From the NCBI GenBank assembly GCA_020073165.1, contig JAIQFP010000023.1, positions 1 to 64,000 on the forward strand: a stretch of 64,000 nucleotides of DNA, given 5' to 3'. Source of the stretch: Terriglobia bacterium (GTDB lineage Bacteria; Acidobacteriota; Terriglobia; Terriglobales; Acidobacteriaceae). The notes beneath the pieces were generated by a model. That model was not told the origin of the DNA. It was given only the letters and a program-made list of their open reading frames with translations, and made no database searches. Made by a program: the position numbers and the translations under genes. Shown here one piece after another: positions 42,201-50,566 of this stretch (its first letter is position 1; each line of letters begins with the position of its first letter).

Positions 42201-42569
42201 GCCAATGAGCTGCACGTTGTATTTGTCAAGAATGCCGCCGTCAGAAAGTTCGACTGCCAGGTTGAGCGCAGTCTGCCCGCCGACCGTTGGCAACACGGCA
42301 AAACCGCAGCCCGGCGACAGTTCGCGCTCGACGCGAATGACCTCTTCCAAGTAGTCGCGAGTGAGCGGCTCGATATAAGTCCGGTCGGCGAGGTCTGGGT
42401 CAGTCATGATGGTGGCCGGATTGGAATTGGCCAGCACCACCTCGTACCCCTCGGACTTGAGCGCCTTGCAAGCCTGCGTCCCGGAGTAATCAAACTCCGC
42501 CGACTGGCCAATAATGATGGGGCCAGAGCCGATGATCAGGATTTTCGAGATGTCAGTGCGTTTGGGCAT
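39264..42569 (-). CDS. carB: Carbamoyl-phosphate synthase, large subunit
   Basis: 1101 residues, normal length. Two ATP-grasp halves are present ([20 protein letters not shown] near the start; [20 protein letters not shown] at ~570), with [10 protein letters not shown] in the first half. The C-terminal MGS-like allosteric domain runs from about residue 945. It makes carbamoyl phosphate from glutamine, bicarbonate and 2 ATP for arginine and pyrimidines. The small subunit gene carA lies upstream on the same strand, but about 1.2 kb away, separated by a RAYT element and a small secreted protein. Confidence 0.96.
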   Translation of the reverse strand: MPKRTDISKILIIGSGPIIIGQSAEFDYSGTQACKALKSEGYEVVLANSNPATIMTDPDLADRTYIEPLTRDYLEEVIRVERELSPGCGFAVLPTVGGQTALNLAVELSDGGILDKYNVQLIGANIAAIKKAEDRLFFKDAMQKIGLDVPKSALVNNLKDGLEFAGKIGFPVIIRPSFTLGGSGGGIAYNREELMEVLARGLDFSPVHEALIEESVLGWKEYELEVMRDLKDNVIIICSIENFDPMGVHTGDSITVAPAQTLTDREYQMMRDAAIAVIREIGVETGGSNIQFGVHPQTGRMVVIEMNPRVSRSSALASKATGFPIAKIAAKLAVGYTLDEIPNDITRKTPACFEPTLDYVVVKIPKWQFEKFPGVDENLGPQMKSVGEVMAIGRTFKEALLKGVRALDTGKKVGSEKIEPKILTQRLVTPHPERLSYVRYALRQGHTVKQLSTMTSIDPWFLYQLKEINDMQLELEKHPMESVPAEVLREAKRMGFSDGRLAGVWRLDGKGAPEKVRHLRKKHGVTPVYKRVDTCAAEFESYTPYLYSTYEEEDEATPTQKKKVIILGSGPNRIGQGIEFDYCCCHAAFALRDDGYETIMINCNPETVSTDYDTSDRLYFEPLTLEDVFAVYEHEAASNAPVGVIVQFGGQTPLNLSLPLKAAGVNIIGTSPESIDLAEDRKRFNKLLEDLEIPQAPGVMVASLEEAVEGAKRVQYPVLVRPSYVLGGRAMVIAYDEETVVRYMKEAVEYSQDRPVLIDHFLEDAIEVDVDALSDGEDVVIGGIMQHIEEAGIHSGDSSCVLPAVDIPEPLLERMRDYTFKLARALKVIGLMNIQFAIPRGNGNSKGDGAKVYVLEVNPRASRTVPYVSKATGVPMAKIAARLMTGRKLREFLPEFIERRADLDTGRGYYVKSPVFPWNKFPGVDTVLGPEMKSTGEVMGVGDSFGEAFAKAQVGAGQKLPTKGTVFISVTDHDKPQVAELARRFVDMGFKLVATAGTADILEGKGMAVERVYKVKEGRPNVVDLIKGERIQLIVNTPTGLEPWFDEKAIRRAAVNARIPTITTLSAARAAAEGIAALQRGEIRVQALQHLHAERVARTRR

Positions 42570-42572
42570 TCG

Positions 42573-43187
42573 TTATGCAGTCTTGTTGGTCTTGTCCGCT
42601 GGCATGAGCCTAGCTACGCCGTTGCCAGCTTTGTTGTGAGACGGAACGTCGTCGCTTGGTGCGGTAGTCTTGCTTTGAAAGGGCGCGCCTTCAGGTGCGC
42701 CGACCGCCGCCCCTAAGGCGATGGGCTTTAGCCCCTGGGGTACGCCGTCTAATTCGAAACCGGCGTGTGCGGAAGAGTACGAATAGTCCTCCGGCTGTTC
42801 ACACAGATTCCTCTTTACCGGATTCTGGCGCATGTAAATCACGTGCAGCCTGTGGTCGCTAGCGTCGCGAATACGATGGTCCGAAAAACCCTTCTGCCAG
42901 ACATCCATGTTCGAACCCAGTTCCTTCTTCGCTCGATACGAGAATCCACCCTTGATGAATTGAACTGCTTTCTCGAGGCTGGTGAGTGGAGTGAGCAAGA
43001 CGTGAATATGATCCGGCATGATTACGAACTCGTGGAGGAGGTACGCCGAGCCGCGATAGTGATAGAGCGTGTTGATCATCAATTTGGACCACGGCTCGGC
43101 TTGAAAAAGCGTCCGCCGCCCCCAGGTGCTGGTGGTGACCATGTAGGTCTGTCCCGTGTTGGTGGCATGCTCCCTCGTGGGTCTCAA
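42573..43187 (-). CDS. REP-associated tyrosine transposase (RAYT)
   Basis: 204 residues, Y1/IS200-like HUH family: YMVTTSTWGRRTLFQ, the HUH motif MPDHIHVLLTP, FIKGGFSYRAKKELG, VWQKGFSDHRIRD, then VIYMRQNPVKRNLCEQPEDY. The start codon is TTG 43187, with uncertain exact start. It is flanked by inverted ~66-bp REP-like repeats (42674-42740 and 43195-43260), the left one lying inside its own C-terminal coding region. RAYTs are single-copy housekeeping-like proteins that act on REP sequences, not classical insertion sequences. The ORF is intact. Its position splits carA from carB. Confidence 0.88.
   Translation of the reverse strand: MRPTREHATNTGQTYMVTTSTWGRRTLFQAEPWSKLMINTLYHYRGSAYLLHEFVIMPDHIHVLLTPLTSLEKAVQFIKGGFSYRAKKELGSNMDVWQKGFSDHRIRDASDHRLHVIYMRQNPVKRNLCEQPEDYSYSSAHAGFELDGVPQGLKPIALGAAVGAPEGAPFQSKTTAPSDDVPSHNKAGNGVARLMPADKTNKTA
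42674..42740. repeat. Left REP flank of the RAYT
   Basis: Begins TTTGAAAGGGCGCGCCTTC and ends GGGCTTTAGCCCC, containing a GGGCTTTAGCCC hairpin. It is the inverted copy of 43195-43260, with the two outer blocks nearly identical and the middle diverged. It is translated as the last ~50 residues of the RAYT. Confidence 0.85.
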
Positions 43188-43194
43188 CGGCTTA

Positions 43195-43260
43195 CCTCAG
43201 GGGCTAAAGCCCGTCTCTTTTCCCCTCTTGCGGCGCGCCTGGAAGGCGCGCCCTTTCAAA
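43195..43260. repeat. Right REP flank of the RAYT
   Basis: Begins CCTCAGGGGCTAAAGCCC and ends GGCGCGCCCTTTCAAA, inverted relative to 42674-42740. It lies 8 bp upstream of the RAYT start. It also contains a near-palindrome GGCGCGCC..GGCGCGCC. Confidence 0.85.
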
Positions 43261-43279
43261 GCGTCTCGCATTCAGCTTG

Positions 43280-43705
43280 TCAGTCGACGGTTATGAAGCT
43301 CTGAACCGAAACCTTCCCCGTTTTCTTCCCCCTCTTTATAAGCACGCTTTCGGACCCGCAGTCGTTCCGGCTGCCAGCCCATCGCTGGACGTCCAGAGGT
43401 ATGACGAGTTGCTCGCGCTTCAGATCGAAAACAGCAAAATAACGTCCCGTTTCCAGATCTGTGGCCTCAAAATGACCCAAGCGGTCGGTGCGGCCTTGCG
43501 ATCGAACTGGCAATCCCGTGCAGCACTTGCTGGTTTCTTCGGATGCCTGGTAAATCGTAAATGGGCGATCTCCAACACTCGCGCCTTTCACTTGCAGCTG
43601 TGCGCAGAGCGGAGAATGAACCCAATACCATTCCTGCCCTTCCTCCGCAACCAGACTGCTGGCCAAGAGAAACAGGAGGCACGTACTCCTCGCCAATCCG
43701 CTCAC
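43280..43705 (-). CDS. Small secreted hypothetical protein
   Basis: 141 residues from GTG 43705, with an upstream GGAGGAGA that fixes the start. Signal peptide (~1-18, ending LVA). The mature part has four to five Cys (PLCAQLQVKG, TSKCCTGLPV, NDCGSES) and a beta-rich GHFEATDLETGRYFAVFDL stretch like a carboxypeptidase-regulatory/SpaA-type fold. No specific function recognised. It lies between carA and the RAYT. Confidence 0.7.
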   Translation of the reverse strand: MSGLARSTCLLFLLASSLVAEEGQEWYWVHSPLCAQLQVKGASVGDRPFTIYQASEETSKCCTGLPVRSQGRTDRLGHFEATDLETGRYFAVFDLKREQLVIPLDVQRWAGSRNDCGSESVLIKRGKKTGKVSVQSFITVD

Positions 43706-43755
43706 AGTCTCCTCCGCCAGCACCCGACTGCTGACTCCTGACTCCCAACTCCTGA

Positions 43756-44889
43756 CTACTGCCCTTTCCACTCCTCCATCATCTTCACAAAATCCTTGAA
43801 CAGATAATGCGAATCATGCGGCCCCGGACTTGCCTCCGGGTGATACTGCACGCTGAACAGCGGCAGGTTCCGGTGACGCATGCCTTCGAGCGTGTTGTCG
43901 TTCAGATCCATGTGGGTCAACTCGACTTCGCTCATCGGCAGCGAATCCGGGTCCACCGCGAAGTTGTGGTTGTGGGCGGTGATCTCAACCTTCCCGGTGT
44001 GCAACTGCTTCACCGGATGATTGCCGCCGTGGTGGCCGAATTTCAGCTTGTAGGTCTTGCCGCCTAGCGCAATCCCCGTCAGCTGATGTCCCAGGCAAAT
44101 CCCGAAAATCGGCTGCCGCCCCATCAATCTCCGAATATTGTCCACCGCATACGTGCACGGCTCGGGATCGCCCGGCCCATTCGACAGGAACACTCCATCC
44201 GGCTTCAGCGCCAGCACATCTTCCGCCGGGGTCTGCGCGGGCACTACCGTTACCTTGCAGCCTTCTCCCCGCAGCTTGCGCAGGATGTTCTGCTTAATGC
44301 CGTAGTCATAGGCCACTACGTGGAAACGGGCGGGCTCGTCTTTCACGCCCACCACTTCGTCCGGCAGGTGCGAGCGCTCACCGGTCTCCCAGACGTAGGT
44401 GTTCTTGGTGCTCACGACCTTGGCCAGATCGGTGCCGTCCATCTTCGGGATCGAACGCGCCTTCGCCACCAATTTCTCAGCATCGCTTTCCAGCGTCGAG
44501 ACCACGCCGCGCATCACGCCATGATCCCGCAGATGCCGCACCAGCGCGCGCGAGTCGATGTCGCCCAGCACCGGAATCTTGAAGCCCTCTAGGTACTCCT
44601 CGGCCACCTGCTGCGAGCGCCAGTTGGAGCTGACTTTCGAGAACTCGCGCACGATCAGCCCCTCGATATAAGGCCGCGTGGCTTCGTTGTCTTCGGGGTT
44701 GGTTCCGTAATTGCCGATTTCAGGATTGGTAAGGACTACGATCTGGCCGCAATAGGAGGGATCAGTAAAAATTTCCTGATAGCCAGTGATGGAAGTATTA
44801 AAAACTACTTCCCCGTAACATTCGCCTTTCGCACCGTAGCCTTTGCCTCGGAAGACCCTGCCGTCTTCCAGCGCAAGGATGGCTTGCAT
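43756..44889 (-). CDS. carA: Carbamoyl-phosphate synthase, small subunit
   Basis: 377 residues. The class I glutamine amidotransferase domain has the nucleophile Cys in PIFGICLGHQLTGIALGG and the His/Glu pair in QYHPEASPGPHDS. The N-terminal domain FRGKGYGAKGECYGEVVFNT is typical. It supplies ammonia to CarB. Upstream are a TGCTAGAAT -10-like box and GGAGAATC before the ATG. It is followed at a distance by carB rather than directly, an unusual spacing explained by the RAYT between. Confidence 0.95.
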   Translation of the reverse strand: MQAILALEDGRVFRGKGYGAKGECYGEVVFNTSITGYQEIFTDPSYCGQIVVLTNPEIGNYGTNPEDNEATRPYIEGLIVREFSKVSSNWRSQQVAEEYLEGFKIPVLGDIDSRALVRHLRDHGVMRGVVSTLESDAEKLVAKARSIPKMDGTDLAKVVSTKNTYVWETGERSHLPDEVVGVKDEPARFHVVAYDYGIKQNILRKLRGEGCKVTVVPAQTPAEDVLALKPDGVFLSNGPGDPEPCTYAVDNIRRLMGRQPIFGICLGHQLTGIALGGKTYKLKFGHHGGNHPVKQLHTGKVEITAHNHNFAVDPDSLPMSEVELTHMDLNDNTLEGMRHRNLPLFSVQYHPEASPGPHDSHYLFKDFVKMMEEWKGQ

Positions 44890-44965
44890 TGATTCTCCGG
44901 GGGAGTGGATTTTATGAATTCTAGCAGGGAAGGAGAAATCGGGGAAGGCGTGTCGATTGAATCTT

Positions 44966-44994
44966 CGGCGGGCGAGGCGCCCGCCGCCACACGG
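44966..44994. repeat. GC-rich palindrome just after lepB
   Basis: Arms CGGCGGGCG (44966-44974) and CGCCCGCCG (44978-44986), loop AGG, tail ccacacgg. It is the closest relative of the element inside hcrA, differing by matched changes in both arms. Confidence 0.8.
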
Positions 44995-44997
44995 TCC

Positions 44998-45579
44998 CTA
45001 GCGCACCCGCCCCATCTTCTCCATCGGCCAGTAGCCGAAGACCGCCTTGCCGTAAATGAATGAGGCGTCCACCGGGCCGAAATCGCGGCTGTCGTTCGAC
45101 ATGGTGCGATGATCGCCCAGCAGGAAGTAGCTGTCCGGCGGCACCTCGGTCTCCGGATAGGAGCGCTGGTCGGCGTAGGCGGGCGGCACGTAATCTTCTT
45201 CGAGCGGCTTGCCGTTCAGATAGACCAGTCCGTCCTCAATGCGAATGCGGTCTCCGGCCAGGCCGATGACGCGCTTGATGTAACTCTTGGAAGGATCCCG
45301 GGGATAGCGAAAAACCACGATATCGCCGCGCTGAATGGGCTCCAGTCGGTACACGAACTTGTTGACAAAGATGCGCTCCTGGTCATCCAGCGAGGGCATC
45401 ATGCTGGTGCCTTCCACCTTCACCGGCTGGTACAGGAAGATAATGATGAACGCGGAAATCGCCAGCGAGATGATCAAGTCCCGGAGCCAGACTGAAAGCA
45501 TGGGCCACGCGCGCCACGACGCAGGAGCCTTCGCTCCGGTCTCTGGCTTCGGTTGTGTTGGACTTGCAGGCTCCGCCAT
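44998..45579 (-). CDS. lepB: Signal peptidase I
   Basis: 193 residues with one N-terminal membrane anchor (~32-51). The catalytic Ser is in EGTSMMPSLDD and the Lys in KSYIKRVIGLAGD; FLLGDHRTMSNDSRDFGPV is the conserved box. It releases exported proteins from Sec and Tat signals. A TATAAA -10-like box lies upstream. The gene is divergent from the PCYCGC-type protein. Confidence 0.95.
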   Translation of the reverse strand: MAEPASPTQPKPETGAKAPASWRAWPMLSVWLRDLIISLAISAFIIIFLYQPVKVEGTSMMPSLDDQERIFVNKFVYRLEPIQRGDIVVFRYPRDPSKSYIKRVIGLAGDRIRIEDGLVYLNGKPLEEDYVPPAYADQRSYPETEVPPDSYFLLGDHRTMSNDSRDFGPVDASFIYGKAVFGYWPMEKMGRVR

Positions 45580-45715
45580 TTTGTCTCTGGGCTCTTATTT
45601 TATACGGATCAGCGGCCGGCGGTGAATGTTGCCGATCCAATCGTAACCATCGCCCGCCCCACTACTGCCACTGCGCAATTCAGGTTACAATACTCCAACC
45701 GAGGACACCTGACTT

Positions 45716-46171
45716 ATGCTCAAACGCGGCTTGACCCTGGTTCTTCTTTTCTTCATTACCCTGACTCTGTCGGCTCCCTGGGCCACGTCTCAGCAAGAAG
45801 GAGAGGTACCTGCTTACAACGCGGGGCCACCGGCCAAAGGCACGAAGCTGCCTCCGATACTCGGCAAGGAGCAGCTCTGGGGTGAGAACGCACAATACCC
45901 ATACCAGACCCATGCCTATGAGCTGGCCGCCAAGATTCCGGTCGTGCTGCACCAGCAACCCTGTTATTGCTATTGCGACCGCATGGGGCACAACAGCCTG
46001 CATAGCTGCTTCGAGAATACCCATGGGGCGCGCTGTGACGTTTGTTTGAAGGAGCTGTATTACTCCTACAGCGAGCACAAGAAAGGGAAAACCGCCGCCC
46101 AGATCCGCAAGGGGATCATGAGCGGCCAGTGGAAGCAAGTGAACCTGGAGACGGCTGCAGCGATCAACTAG
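45716..46171 (+). CDS. Secreted PCYCGC-motif protein
   Basis: 151 residues. Signal peptide (~1-25). The core HQQPCYCYCDRMGHNSLHSC followed by FENTHGARCDVCLKE is the PCYCGC domain signature: clustered Cys that probably bind a metal or form disulfides. Function unknown. It stands alone and divergent from lepB. Confidence 0.83.
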   Translation: MLKRGLTLVLLFFITLTLSAPWATSQQEGEVPAYNAGPPAKGTKLPPILGKEQLWGENAQYPYQTHAYELAAKIPVVLHQQPCYCYCDRMGHNSLHSCFENTHGARCDVCLKELYYSYSEHKKGKTAAQIRKGIMSGQWKQVNLETAAAIN

Positions 46172-46412
46172 AGCATGGCTTGCGCTCTCGCTTCTTCCTG
46201 ATGATCGGGTTGACGGCTCGGTGAAGGCAGCGTATAACCTGCTCGCAGCGCTGGCGGCAAGGCCTTTTCCACAGGGGGCGTCCAGGCCAACTTAGCCGAT
46301 GATCTCATGGGCAGGGCTGGGTGAACCAGAAACTGTCAGAACAAGTTGAGCTGTATTCACCTAAGGTGTACAAAAAGGAGTAGTTACGAAGAGTAGCGGA
46401 AGAGTTTTGCAA

Positions 46413-46979
46413 ATGGCGCAGAAGCCCACACCGAAGAAATCCGTCGCCGACGACCCGCGTTTTACACAGGCTGTGCAAAACTATGAGGCCGGTTTGCGGG
46501 CCATGCAGGAGCACAAATTTGAGAAAGCCAAAGGCCACTTGCAGAAGGTGGTTGGCGGCCCCAGCAAGGAACTGGCCGACCGCGCCACGGTTCACTTGAG
46601 CACCTGCAACCAGCATCTGGAGCGGGTCACTACTCAGTTCAAGAGCCCGGAAGAGCATTACGACTACGCCATCTCTCTGATCAACGTGGGCGACTATGTG
46701 AGCGCCCGCGAGCATCTCGAGAAGCTGTCCAAGCAGGTTCCCAAGGCCGACTATGTCGCCTACGGCCTGGCCGCGCTCGACTGCCTCACCGGCCACGTTG
46801 AGGATTCGCTGCGCCATCTGGATGAAGCCATCCGCCTCAATCCCGGGCTGCGCTTCCAGGCCCGGAATGATTCCGACTTCCAGAACCTGGTGGAGGATCC
46901 GCGCTTTACCGAACTGCTTTATCCTGATCCCGGGGCCGAGTTGCCCCCCATGGCGACCGGTTCCGACGAGGGTCGCTAG
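46413..46979 (+). CDS. TPR-repeat protein
   Basis: 188 residues from ATG 46413 (TTG 46407 possible). Helical repeats: FTQAVQNYEAGLRAMQEHKF, EEHYDYAISLINVGDYVSAR, and YGLAALDCLTGHVEDSLRHL. No signal peptide, so cytoplasmic. It ends 5 bp before yvcK, so the two are probably co-transcribed. A TTCACCTAAGGTGTA dyad upstream (46361-46375) might be an operator. Partner unknown. Confidence 0.8.
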   Translation: MAQKPTPKKSVADDPRFTQAVQNYEAGLRAMQEHKFEKAKGHLQKVVGGPSKELADRATVHLSTCNQHLERVTTQFKSPEEHYDYAISLINVGDYVSAREHLEKLSKQVPKADYVAYGLAALDCLTGHVEDSLRHLDEAIRLNPGLRFQARNDSDFQNLVEDPRFTELLYPDPGAELPPMATGSDEGR

Positions 46980-46984
46980 GCCTC

Positions 46985-48073
46985 ATGGCCGAGTCCCCAC
47001 AGCAGCCCGAGCAGCCCGCCCGGGAAAAGCTGCCCGGGCACCGCAGCTTGCGGGTGGTTGCAATGGGTGGCGGAACCGGCCTCTCTACCCTGCTCAAAGG
47101 TCTGAAGGGCTACGTTACTCCCCCCGGCGAACACGCCCCGAGGTTGGATCAACCCTCGATCAGCGATCTCTCGGCTGTGGTCACAGTCAGCGACGATGGA
47201 GGTTCCAGCGGCCGCCTGCGCAAGGAGCTCAACATGCTCCCGCCGGGCGACATCCGTAACTGCATTGTTGCTCTCTCGGAAGACGAGGCCCTGCTCTCCC
47301 GCCTGTTCCAGCATCGTTTTGTGAAGGGCTCGGGCCTGGAAGGCCACAGTTTCGGCAATCTGTTTCTGGCGGCGCTCACCTCGATCACCAGTGACTTCAG
47401 TGAGGCGGTGCGGCTATCCTCTGAGATCCTACTTACCCGCGGTCACATATATCCGTCAACCACCGCCAACATCGAACTGGAAGCGCTGATGGAGGACGGC
47501 ACGCGGGTGCAAGGTGAGACCAGGATCACCGCCAGCAAGGGGAGGATCAGGGAATTGTTCCTGGTCCCGCCCGACGTCGAACCGCTGCCGCAAACGCTGG
47601 ACGCGATTGCCCGGGCTGACCTCATCACCATCGGGCCGGGATCGCTGTTCACCAGCCTGATTCCCAACCTGCTGGTGCGTGGCATGGCCCAGGCAATTGT
47701 CAATTCGCCCGCGGTGAGAGTCTACGTTTGCAACCTCATGACCCAGGCCAATGAGAGCTTGGGGCTCACAGCCGCCGACCACATTCGTGCCCTCAACCGC
47801 CACGCCCAGGTCACGCGCATATTCGACTATGCGGTCATCAACCGCACACCTGCCGACCCGGAACTGAAGGCCAAGTACGCGCTCGAAGGCGCCAGCCAGA
47901 TCGTCGCTGATCTGGAAGCCATCGAAGAGTTGGGCGTGTGCCCCGTCTTGGGCGATTATCTTGACCAGGGCATGGTGGCCCGCCACGCCACCGCACAGGT
48001 GGCGAACGACCTGCTGCAACTGGTGGCCCAGGCCCCGCAGTCAAACTCTCCATCGCCGCACACGGCGACCTAG
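46985..48073 (+). CDS. yvcK: YvcK-family gluconeogenesis/cell-wall factor
   Basis: 362 residues of the CofD/YvcK fold: VVAMGGGTGLSTLLKGLKGY near the start, VTVSDDGGSSGRLRKE, PGDIRNCIVALSEDE, and GPGSLFTSLIPNLLV. YvcK binds UDP-sugars and is needed for growth on gluconeogenic carbon sources. In Gram-positives it sits with rapZ and whiA, which are absent here. A strong hairpin follows the stop. Confidence 0.93.
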   Translation: MAESPQQPEQPAREKLPGHRSLRVVAMGGGTGLSTLLKGLKGYVTPPGEHAPRLDQPSISDLSAVVTVSDDGGSSGRLRKELNMLPPGDIRNCIVALSEDEALLSRLFQHRFVKGSGLEGHSFGNLFLAALTSITSDFSEAVRLSSEILLTRGHIYPSTTANIELEALMEDGTRVQGETRITASKGRIRELFLVPPDVEPLPQTLDAIARADLITIGPGSLFTSLIPNLLVRGMAQAIVNSPAVRVYVCNLMTQANESLGLTAADHIRALNRHAQVTRIFDYAVINRTPADPELKAKYALEGASQIVADLEAIEELGVCPVLGDYLDQGMVARHATAQVANDLLQLVAQAPQSNSPSPHTAT

Positions 48074-48082
48074 GTCGAGTGG

Positions 48083-48113
48083 CCCACTCAAGCCCGCCTT
48101 TGGCTTGAGTGGG
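48083..48113 (+). terminator. Strong hairpin after yvcK
   Basis: A perfect 12-bp stem CCCACTCAAGCC (48083-48094)/GGCTTGAGTGGG (48102-48113), 7-nt loop with ttt, no T-run after. It resembles three other gene-end hairpins of the window (56497, 56558, 57693). Confidence 0.55.
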
Positions 48114-48236
48114 TTCAATTCGCGCCCTTGCGGGCTGCAAACTCGTTCATCTTGATTCCCGCCCCGGCACGGAACATAATGCGCGAGGTTCAGGCTGCTG
48201 TTTTCCTCCCCGGTTGGCCAGACTGGAGGTCACGCC

Positions 48237-49136
48237 ATGAAGTCTCTTCGCACCCTTATGATTGCCGCCCTTCTGCTTCTGGGGCTGGTCCTGCTCGGCG
48301 TCCCGGCCACGCCGGCACAGTCCGTCCCGGACATCCCCCAGGCGCACGTCACTTTCACCACCATTGACGTGCCCGGGGCGGCGAGCACCAACGTGTATGG
48401 CATCAACAGCGCCGGGCACATAACGGGGAATTATTCGGAGCAGGCGAGTTCCCCTGCGCGTGGGTTCTCACTGGCCGACGGTGTCTTCAGCTTCTTTGAC
48501 TACCCTGGCGGAGACGCTAGCGGAGGGGTAGGTATCAATGACTCGGATGTGATCGCCGGCGCGGCGTCGATCAACAACTTCACCGGCATCGTGAGCTTCC
48601 TGTACGACGGAAAGAATTTCAAGACAATTCAAGTGTCGGGGCAACAGCTTACCTGGGCCTACGGCCTCAATAACGCAAACACCGTGGTGGGTGGCTATGG
48701 CACAGGAAATCTGCAGGCTTTCGTGTTCGTAGAGGACCACTTCAGGGCGATCTCTCCGCCCGGAGAATTCTTCAGTGTTGTGGCCAGCGGCATCAATAAT
48801 CTGAACCAGATTGTAGGTTCGGCTGACGGCGTCGGCTTTCTCTACGACCACGGCAAGTTCAAAAAGATCGTGGTGCCCGGAGCAAGTTTTACGGCCCCCC
48901 TTGGCATCAATGACCAAGGGATCATCGTCGGCGGCTATGAGAAGGGGCCGCCGTATGCCAACCACGGTTTCATTCTGAAACATGGGCACTTTCTTTTCCT
49001 GGACTACCCGGGGGCCATCGCTACGTTTGCAGATGGCATCAACTCCGCGGGACAGATCGTCGGTTCCTACCAGTCGGGGGATACGACCTACCACGGCTTC
49101 GTCACCAGCCCGATCACCGATGCGGATTTCAGGTAA
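48237..49136 (+). CDS. Secreted HAF-repeat protein, copy 1
   Basis: 299 residues. Signal peptide (~1-28). At least six ~40-residue repeats each with a GIN.....IVG core (VYGINSAGHITGNY, GVGINDSDVIAG, YGLNNANTVVGGY, SGINNLNQIVGS, LGINDQGIIVGGY, DGINSAGQIVGSY), the HAF pattern predicted to make a beta-propeller. Function unknown; such proteins are common in Acidobacteriota. GGAGG precedes the ATG. Copy 2 is at 49562-50467. Confidence 0.85.
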   Translation: MKSLRTLMIAALLLLGLVLLGVPATPAQSVPDIPQAHVTFTTIDVPGAASTNVYGINSAGHITGNYSEQASSPARGFSLADGVFSFFDYPGGDASGGVGINDSDVIAGAASINNFTGIVSFLYDGKNFKTIQVSGQQLTWAYGLNNANTVVGGYGTGNLQAFVFVEDHFRAISPPGEFFSVVASGINNLNQIVGSADGVGFLYDHGKFKKIVVPGASFTAPLGINDQGIIVGGYEKGPPYANHGFILKHGHFLFLDYPGAIATFADGINSAGQIVGSYQSGDTTYHGFVTSPITDADFR

Positions 49137-49184
49137 GGGCGCCAGAAAGGCCTGTCATCGCGACGAAGACTAAGCATTTCGAGT

Positions 49185-49215
49185 GCGGCGGATGGTTTGA
49201 CCACCCACCCGCCGC
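49185..49215. terminator. Hairpin between convergent genes, copy 1
   Basis: GCGGCGG (49185-49191) and CCGCCGC (49209-49215) at the ends of a 31-bp segment between the HAF gene and the pseudogene. The second duplication unit has the same element at 50518-50548. Bidirectional function is likely. Confidence 0.45.
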
Positions 49216-49233
49216 AAGTTCGACTCTGAGAAC

Positions 49234-49440
49234 TTACCTCTGAATCCACGGAGTAACCCAGTTGGAGATGGACTGCTGGGGCCCTCCCAGGCCGTTCTGG
49301 CCACCCTGGATGAACTTGACGAGCTGGTTCGCCACCTTCTCCGCGGCCCAGGCTGTCGGGTGAGTGTGGTCTCCCCAGTATTGCAAGTAGTTGGGGTCGA
49401 GATCGCCGTAACGAAAATCGCCGGGGTCCCCTTGGCACTG
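49234..49440 (-). pseudogene. Truncated 3' remnant of the convergent secreted-protein gene
   Basis: About 68 codons ending at TAA 49234 (…WGDHTHPTAWAAEKVANQLV, then GGPQQSISNWVTPWIQR). It matches the last residues of the full gene at 50567-51565 (WGDHTHPTAWAAQKVANQLV) with few changes. It is cut at 49440, exactly where duplication unit 2 begins. Upstream bases belong to the second unit's leader, so it cannot make the full protein. Confidence 0.85.
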
Positions 49441-49561
49441 AATTCGCGCCCTTGCGGGCTGCAAACTCTTTCATCTTGTTTCCCGCTCCCGGCACGAAGG
49501 ATAATGCGCGAGGTTCAGGCTTCTGTTTTCCTCCCCGGTTGGCCAGACTGGAGGTCACGCC

Positions 49562-50467
49562 ATGAAGTCTCTTCGTACCCTTATGATTGCCGCCCTTCTG
49601 CTTCTGGGGCTGGCCCTGCTCGGCGTCCCCTCTGCCCCTGCACAGTCGGCCCCGGAGATCCCGCAGGCGCAGGTCACCTTCACCACCATTGACGTGCCCG
49701 GGGCGGCGTCTACTGTCGCAAACGGGATTAACACGGCCGGACACGTGACAGGAAACTACTCGGAGCAGATTGGCTCCCCTGCGCGGGGGTTCTCATTTGC
49801 CGACGGCGTTTTCAGCCTGTTCGACTACCCCGGGGGAGACGACACCGGACCGTTCGGCATCAATGACTCCGATGTGATTTCTGGCGCGGCGTCGGTCAAC
49901 AATTTCACCGGTATGGTCAGCTTTCTGTATGACGGCAAGAACTTCAAGACACTTCAAGTGCCGGGGCAACAGCTCACCTGGGCTTACGGCCTCAATAACG
50001 CAAACAACGTGGTGGGGGGCTATGGCACGGGGAGTCTGCAGGCTTTCGTGTTCGTAGGCGGCCACTTCAAGACGATCTCCCCGCCTGGACAATCCTTCAG
50101 TGTTGTGGCCAGCGGCATCAATAACCTGCGGCAGATCGTAGGTTCGGCCGATGGCACCGGCTTTCTTTACAACCACGGCACGTTCAAGAAGATCGCGGTG
50201 CCTGGGGCGAGTTATTTCACAGCTCCCGAGGGCATCAACGATGATGGCATTGTCGTGGGTACGTACGAAGCATGCTCTCCCGACTGTCGCGTGCACGGCT
50301 TCGTGATGAGAAACGGCAGCTATCTGACACTCGACTATCCTGGTGCAGCGGACACGTTCTGTGTGGGGATTAACAATGCCGGACAAATCGTTGGGACCTT
50401 CGAGACCCAACCACAGGTTTACCACGGATTCGTGACCAGCCCGATCACAGCAGCGGATTTCAGGTAA
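49562..50467 (+). CDS. Secreted HAF-repeat protein, copy 2
   Basis: 301 residues, closely similar to copy 1 throughout, with the same signal peptide start (MKSLRTLMIAALLLLGL) and the same GIN....VG repeats. It differs mainly in one loop near the C-terminus, where YEACSPDCRVHGFVMRNGSY has two extra Cys that may form a disulfide. The upstream GGAGG and leader are conserved. It is the product of tandem duplication and has begun to diverge. Confidence 0.85.
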   Translation: MKSLRTLMIAALLLLGLALLGVPSAPAQSAPEIPQAQVTFTTIDVPGAASTVANGINTAGHVTGNYSEQIGSPARGFSFADGVFSLFDYPGGDDTGPFGINDSDVISGAASVNNFTGMVSFLYDGKNFKTLQVPGQQLTWAYGLNNANNVVGGYGTGSLQAFVFVGGHFKTISPPGQSFSVVASGINNLRQIVGSADGTGFLYNHGTFKKIAVPGASYFTAPEGINDDGIVVGTYEACSPDCRVHGFVMRNGSYLTLDYPGAADTFCVGINNAGQIVGTFETQPQVYHGFVTSPITAADFR

Positions 50468-50517
50468 CCGTGCGCAAACGACGGTTACTGCGACCAGGGC
50501 GAAGCGTTTTTCAGTGC

Positions 50518-50548
50518 GCGGCGGATGGTTTGACTACCCACCCGCCGC
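50518..50548. terminator. Hairpin between convergent genes, copy 2
   Basis: GCGGCGG (50518-50524) and CCGCCGC (50542-50548). It lies between the HAF copy 2 stop and the convergent gene's stop, as in unit 1. Confidence 0.45.
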
Positions 50549-50566
50549 AAGTCTGACTGGGGGAAG

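Larger units (their letters stand above)
48117..49440. repeat. Tandem duplication, unit 1
   Basis: The ~1.3-kb unit starts at aattcgcgcccttgcgggct and includes ~120 bp of leader, a HAF-type gene, and the tail end of the convergent gene. Unit 2 starts at 49441 with the same string. Upstream leaders are almost identical, including the ribosome site. Confidence 0.85.

Noticed and set aside
41685-42716. Long plus-strand frame opposite carB
   Set aside because: Shadow of carB in high-GC DNA; no start signal or motif.
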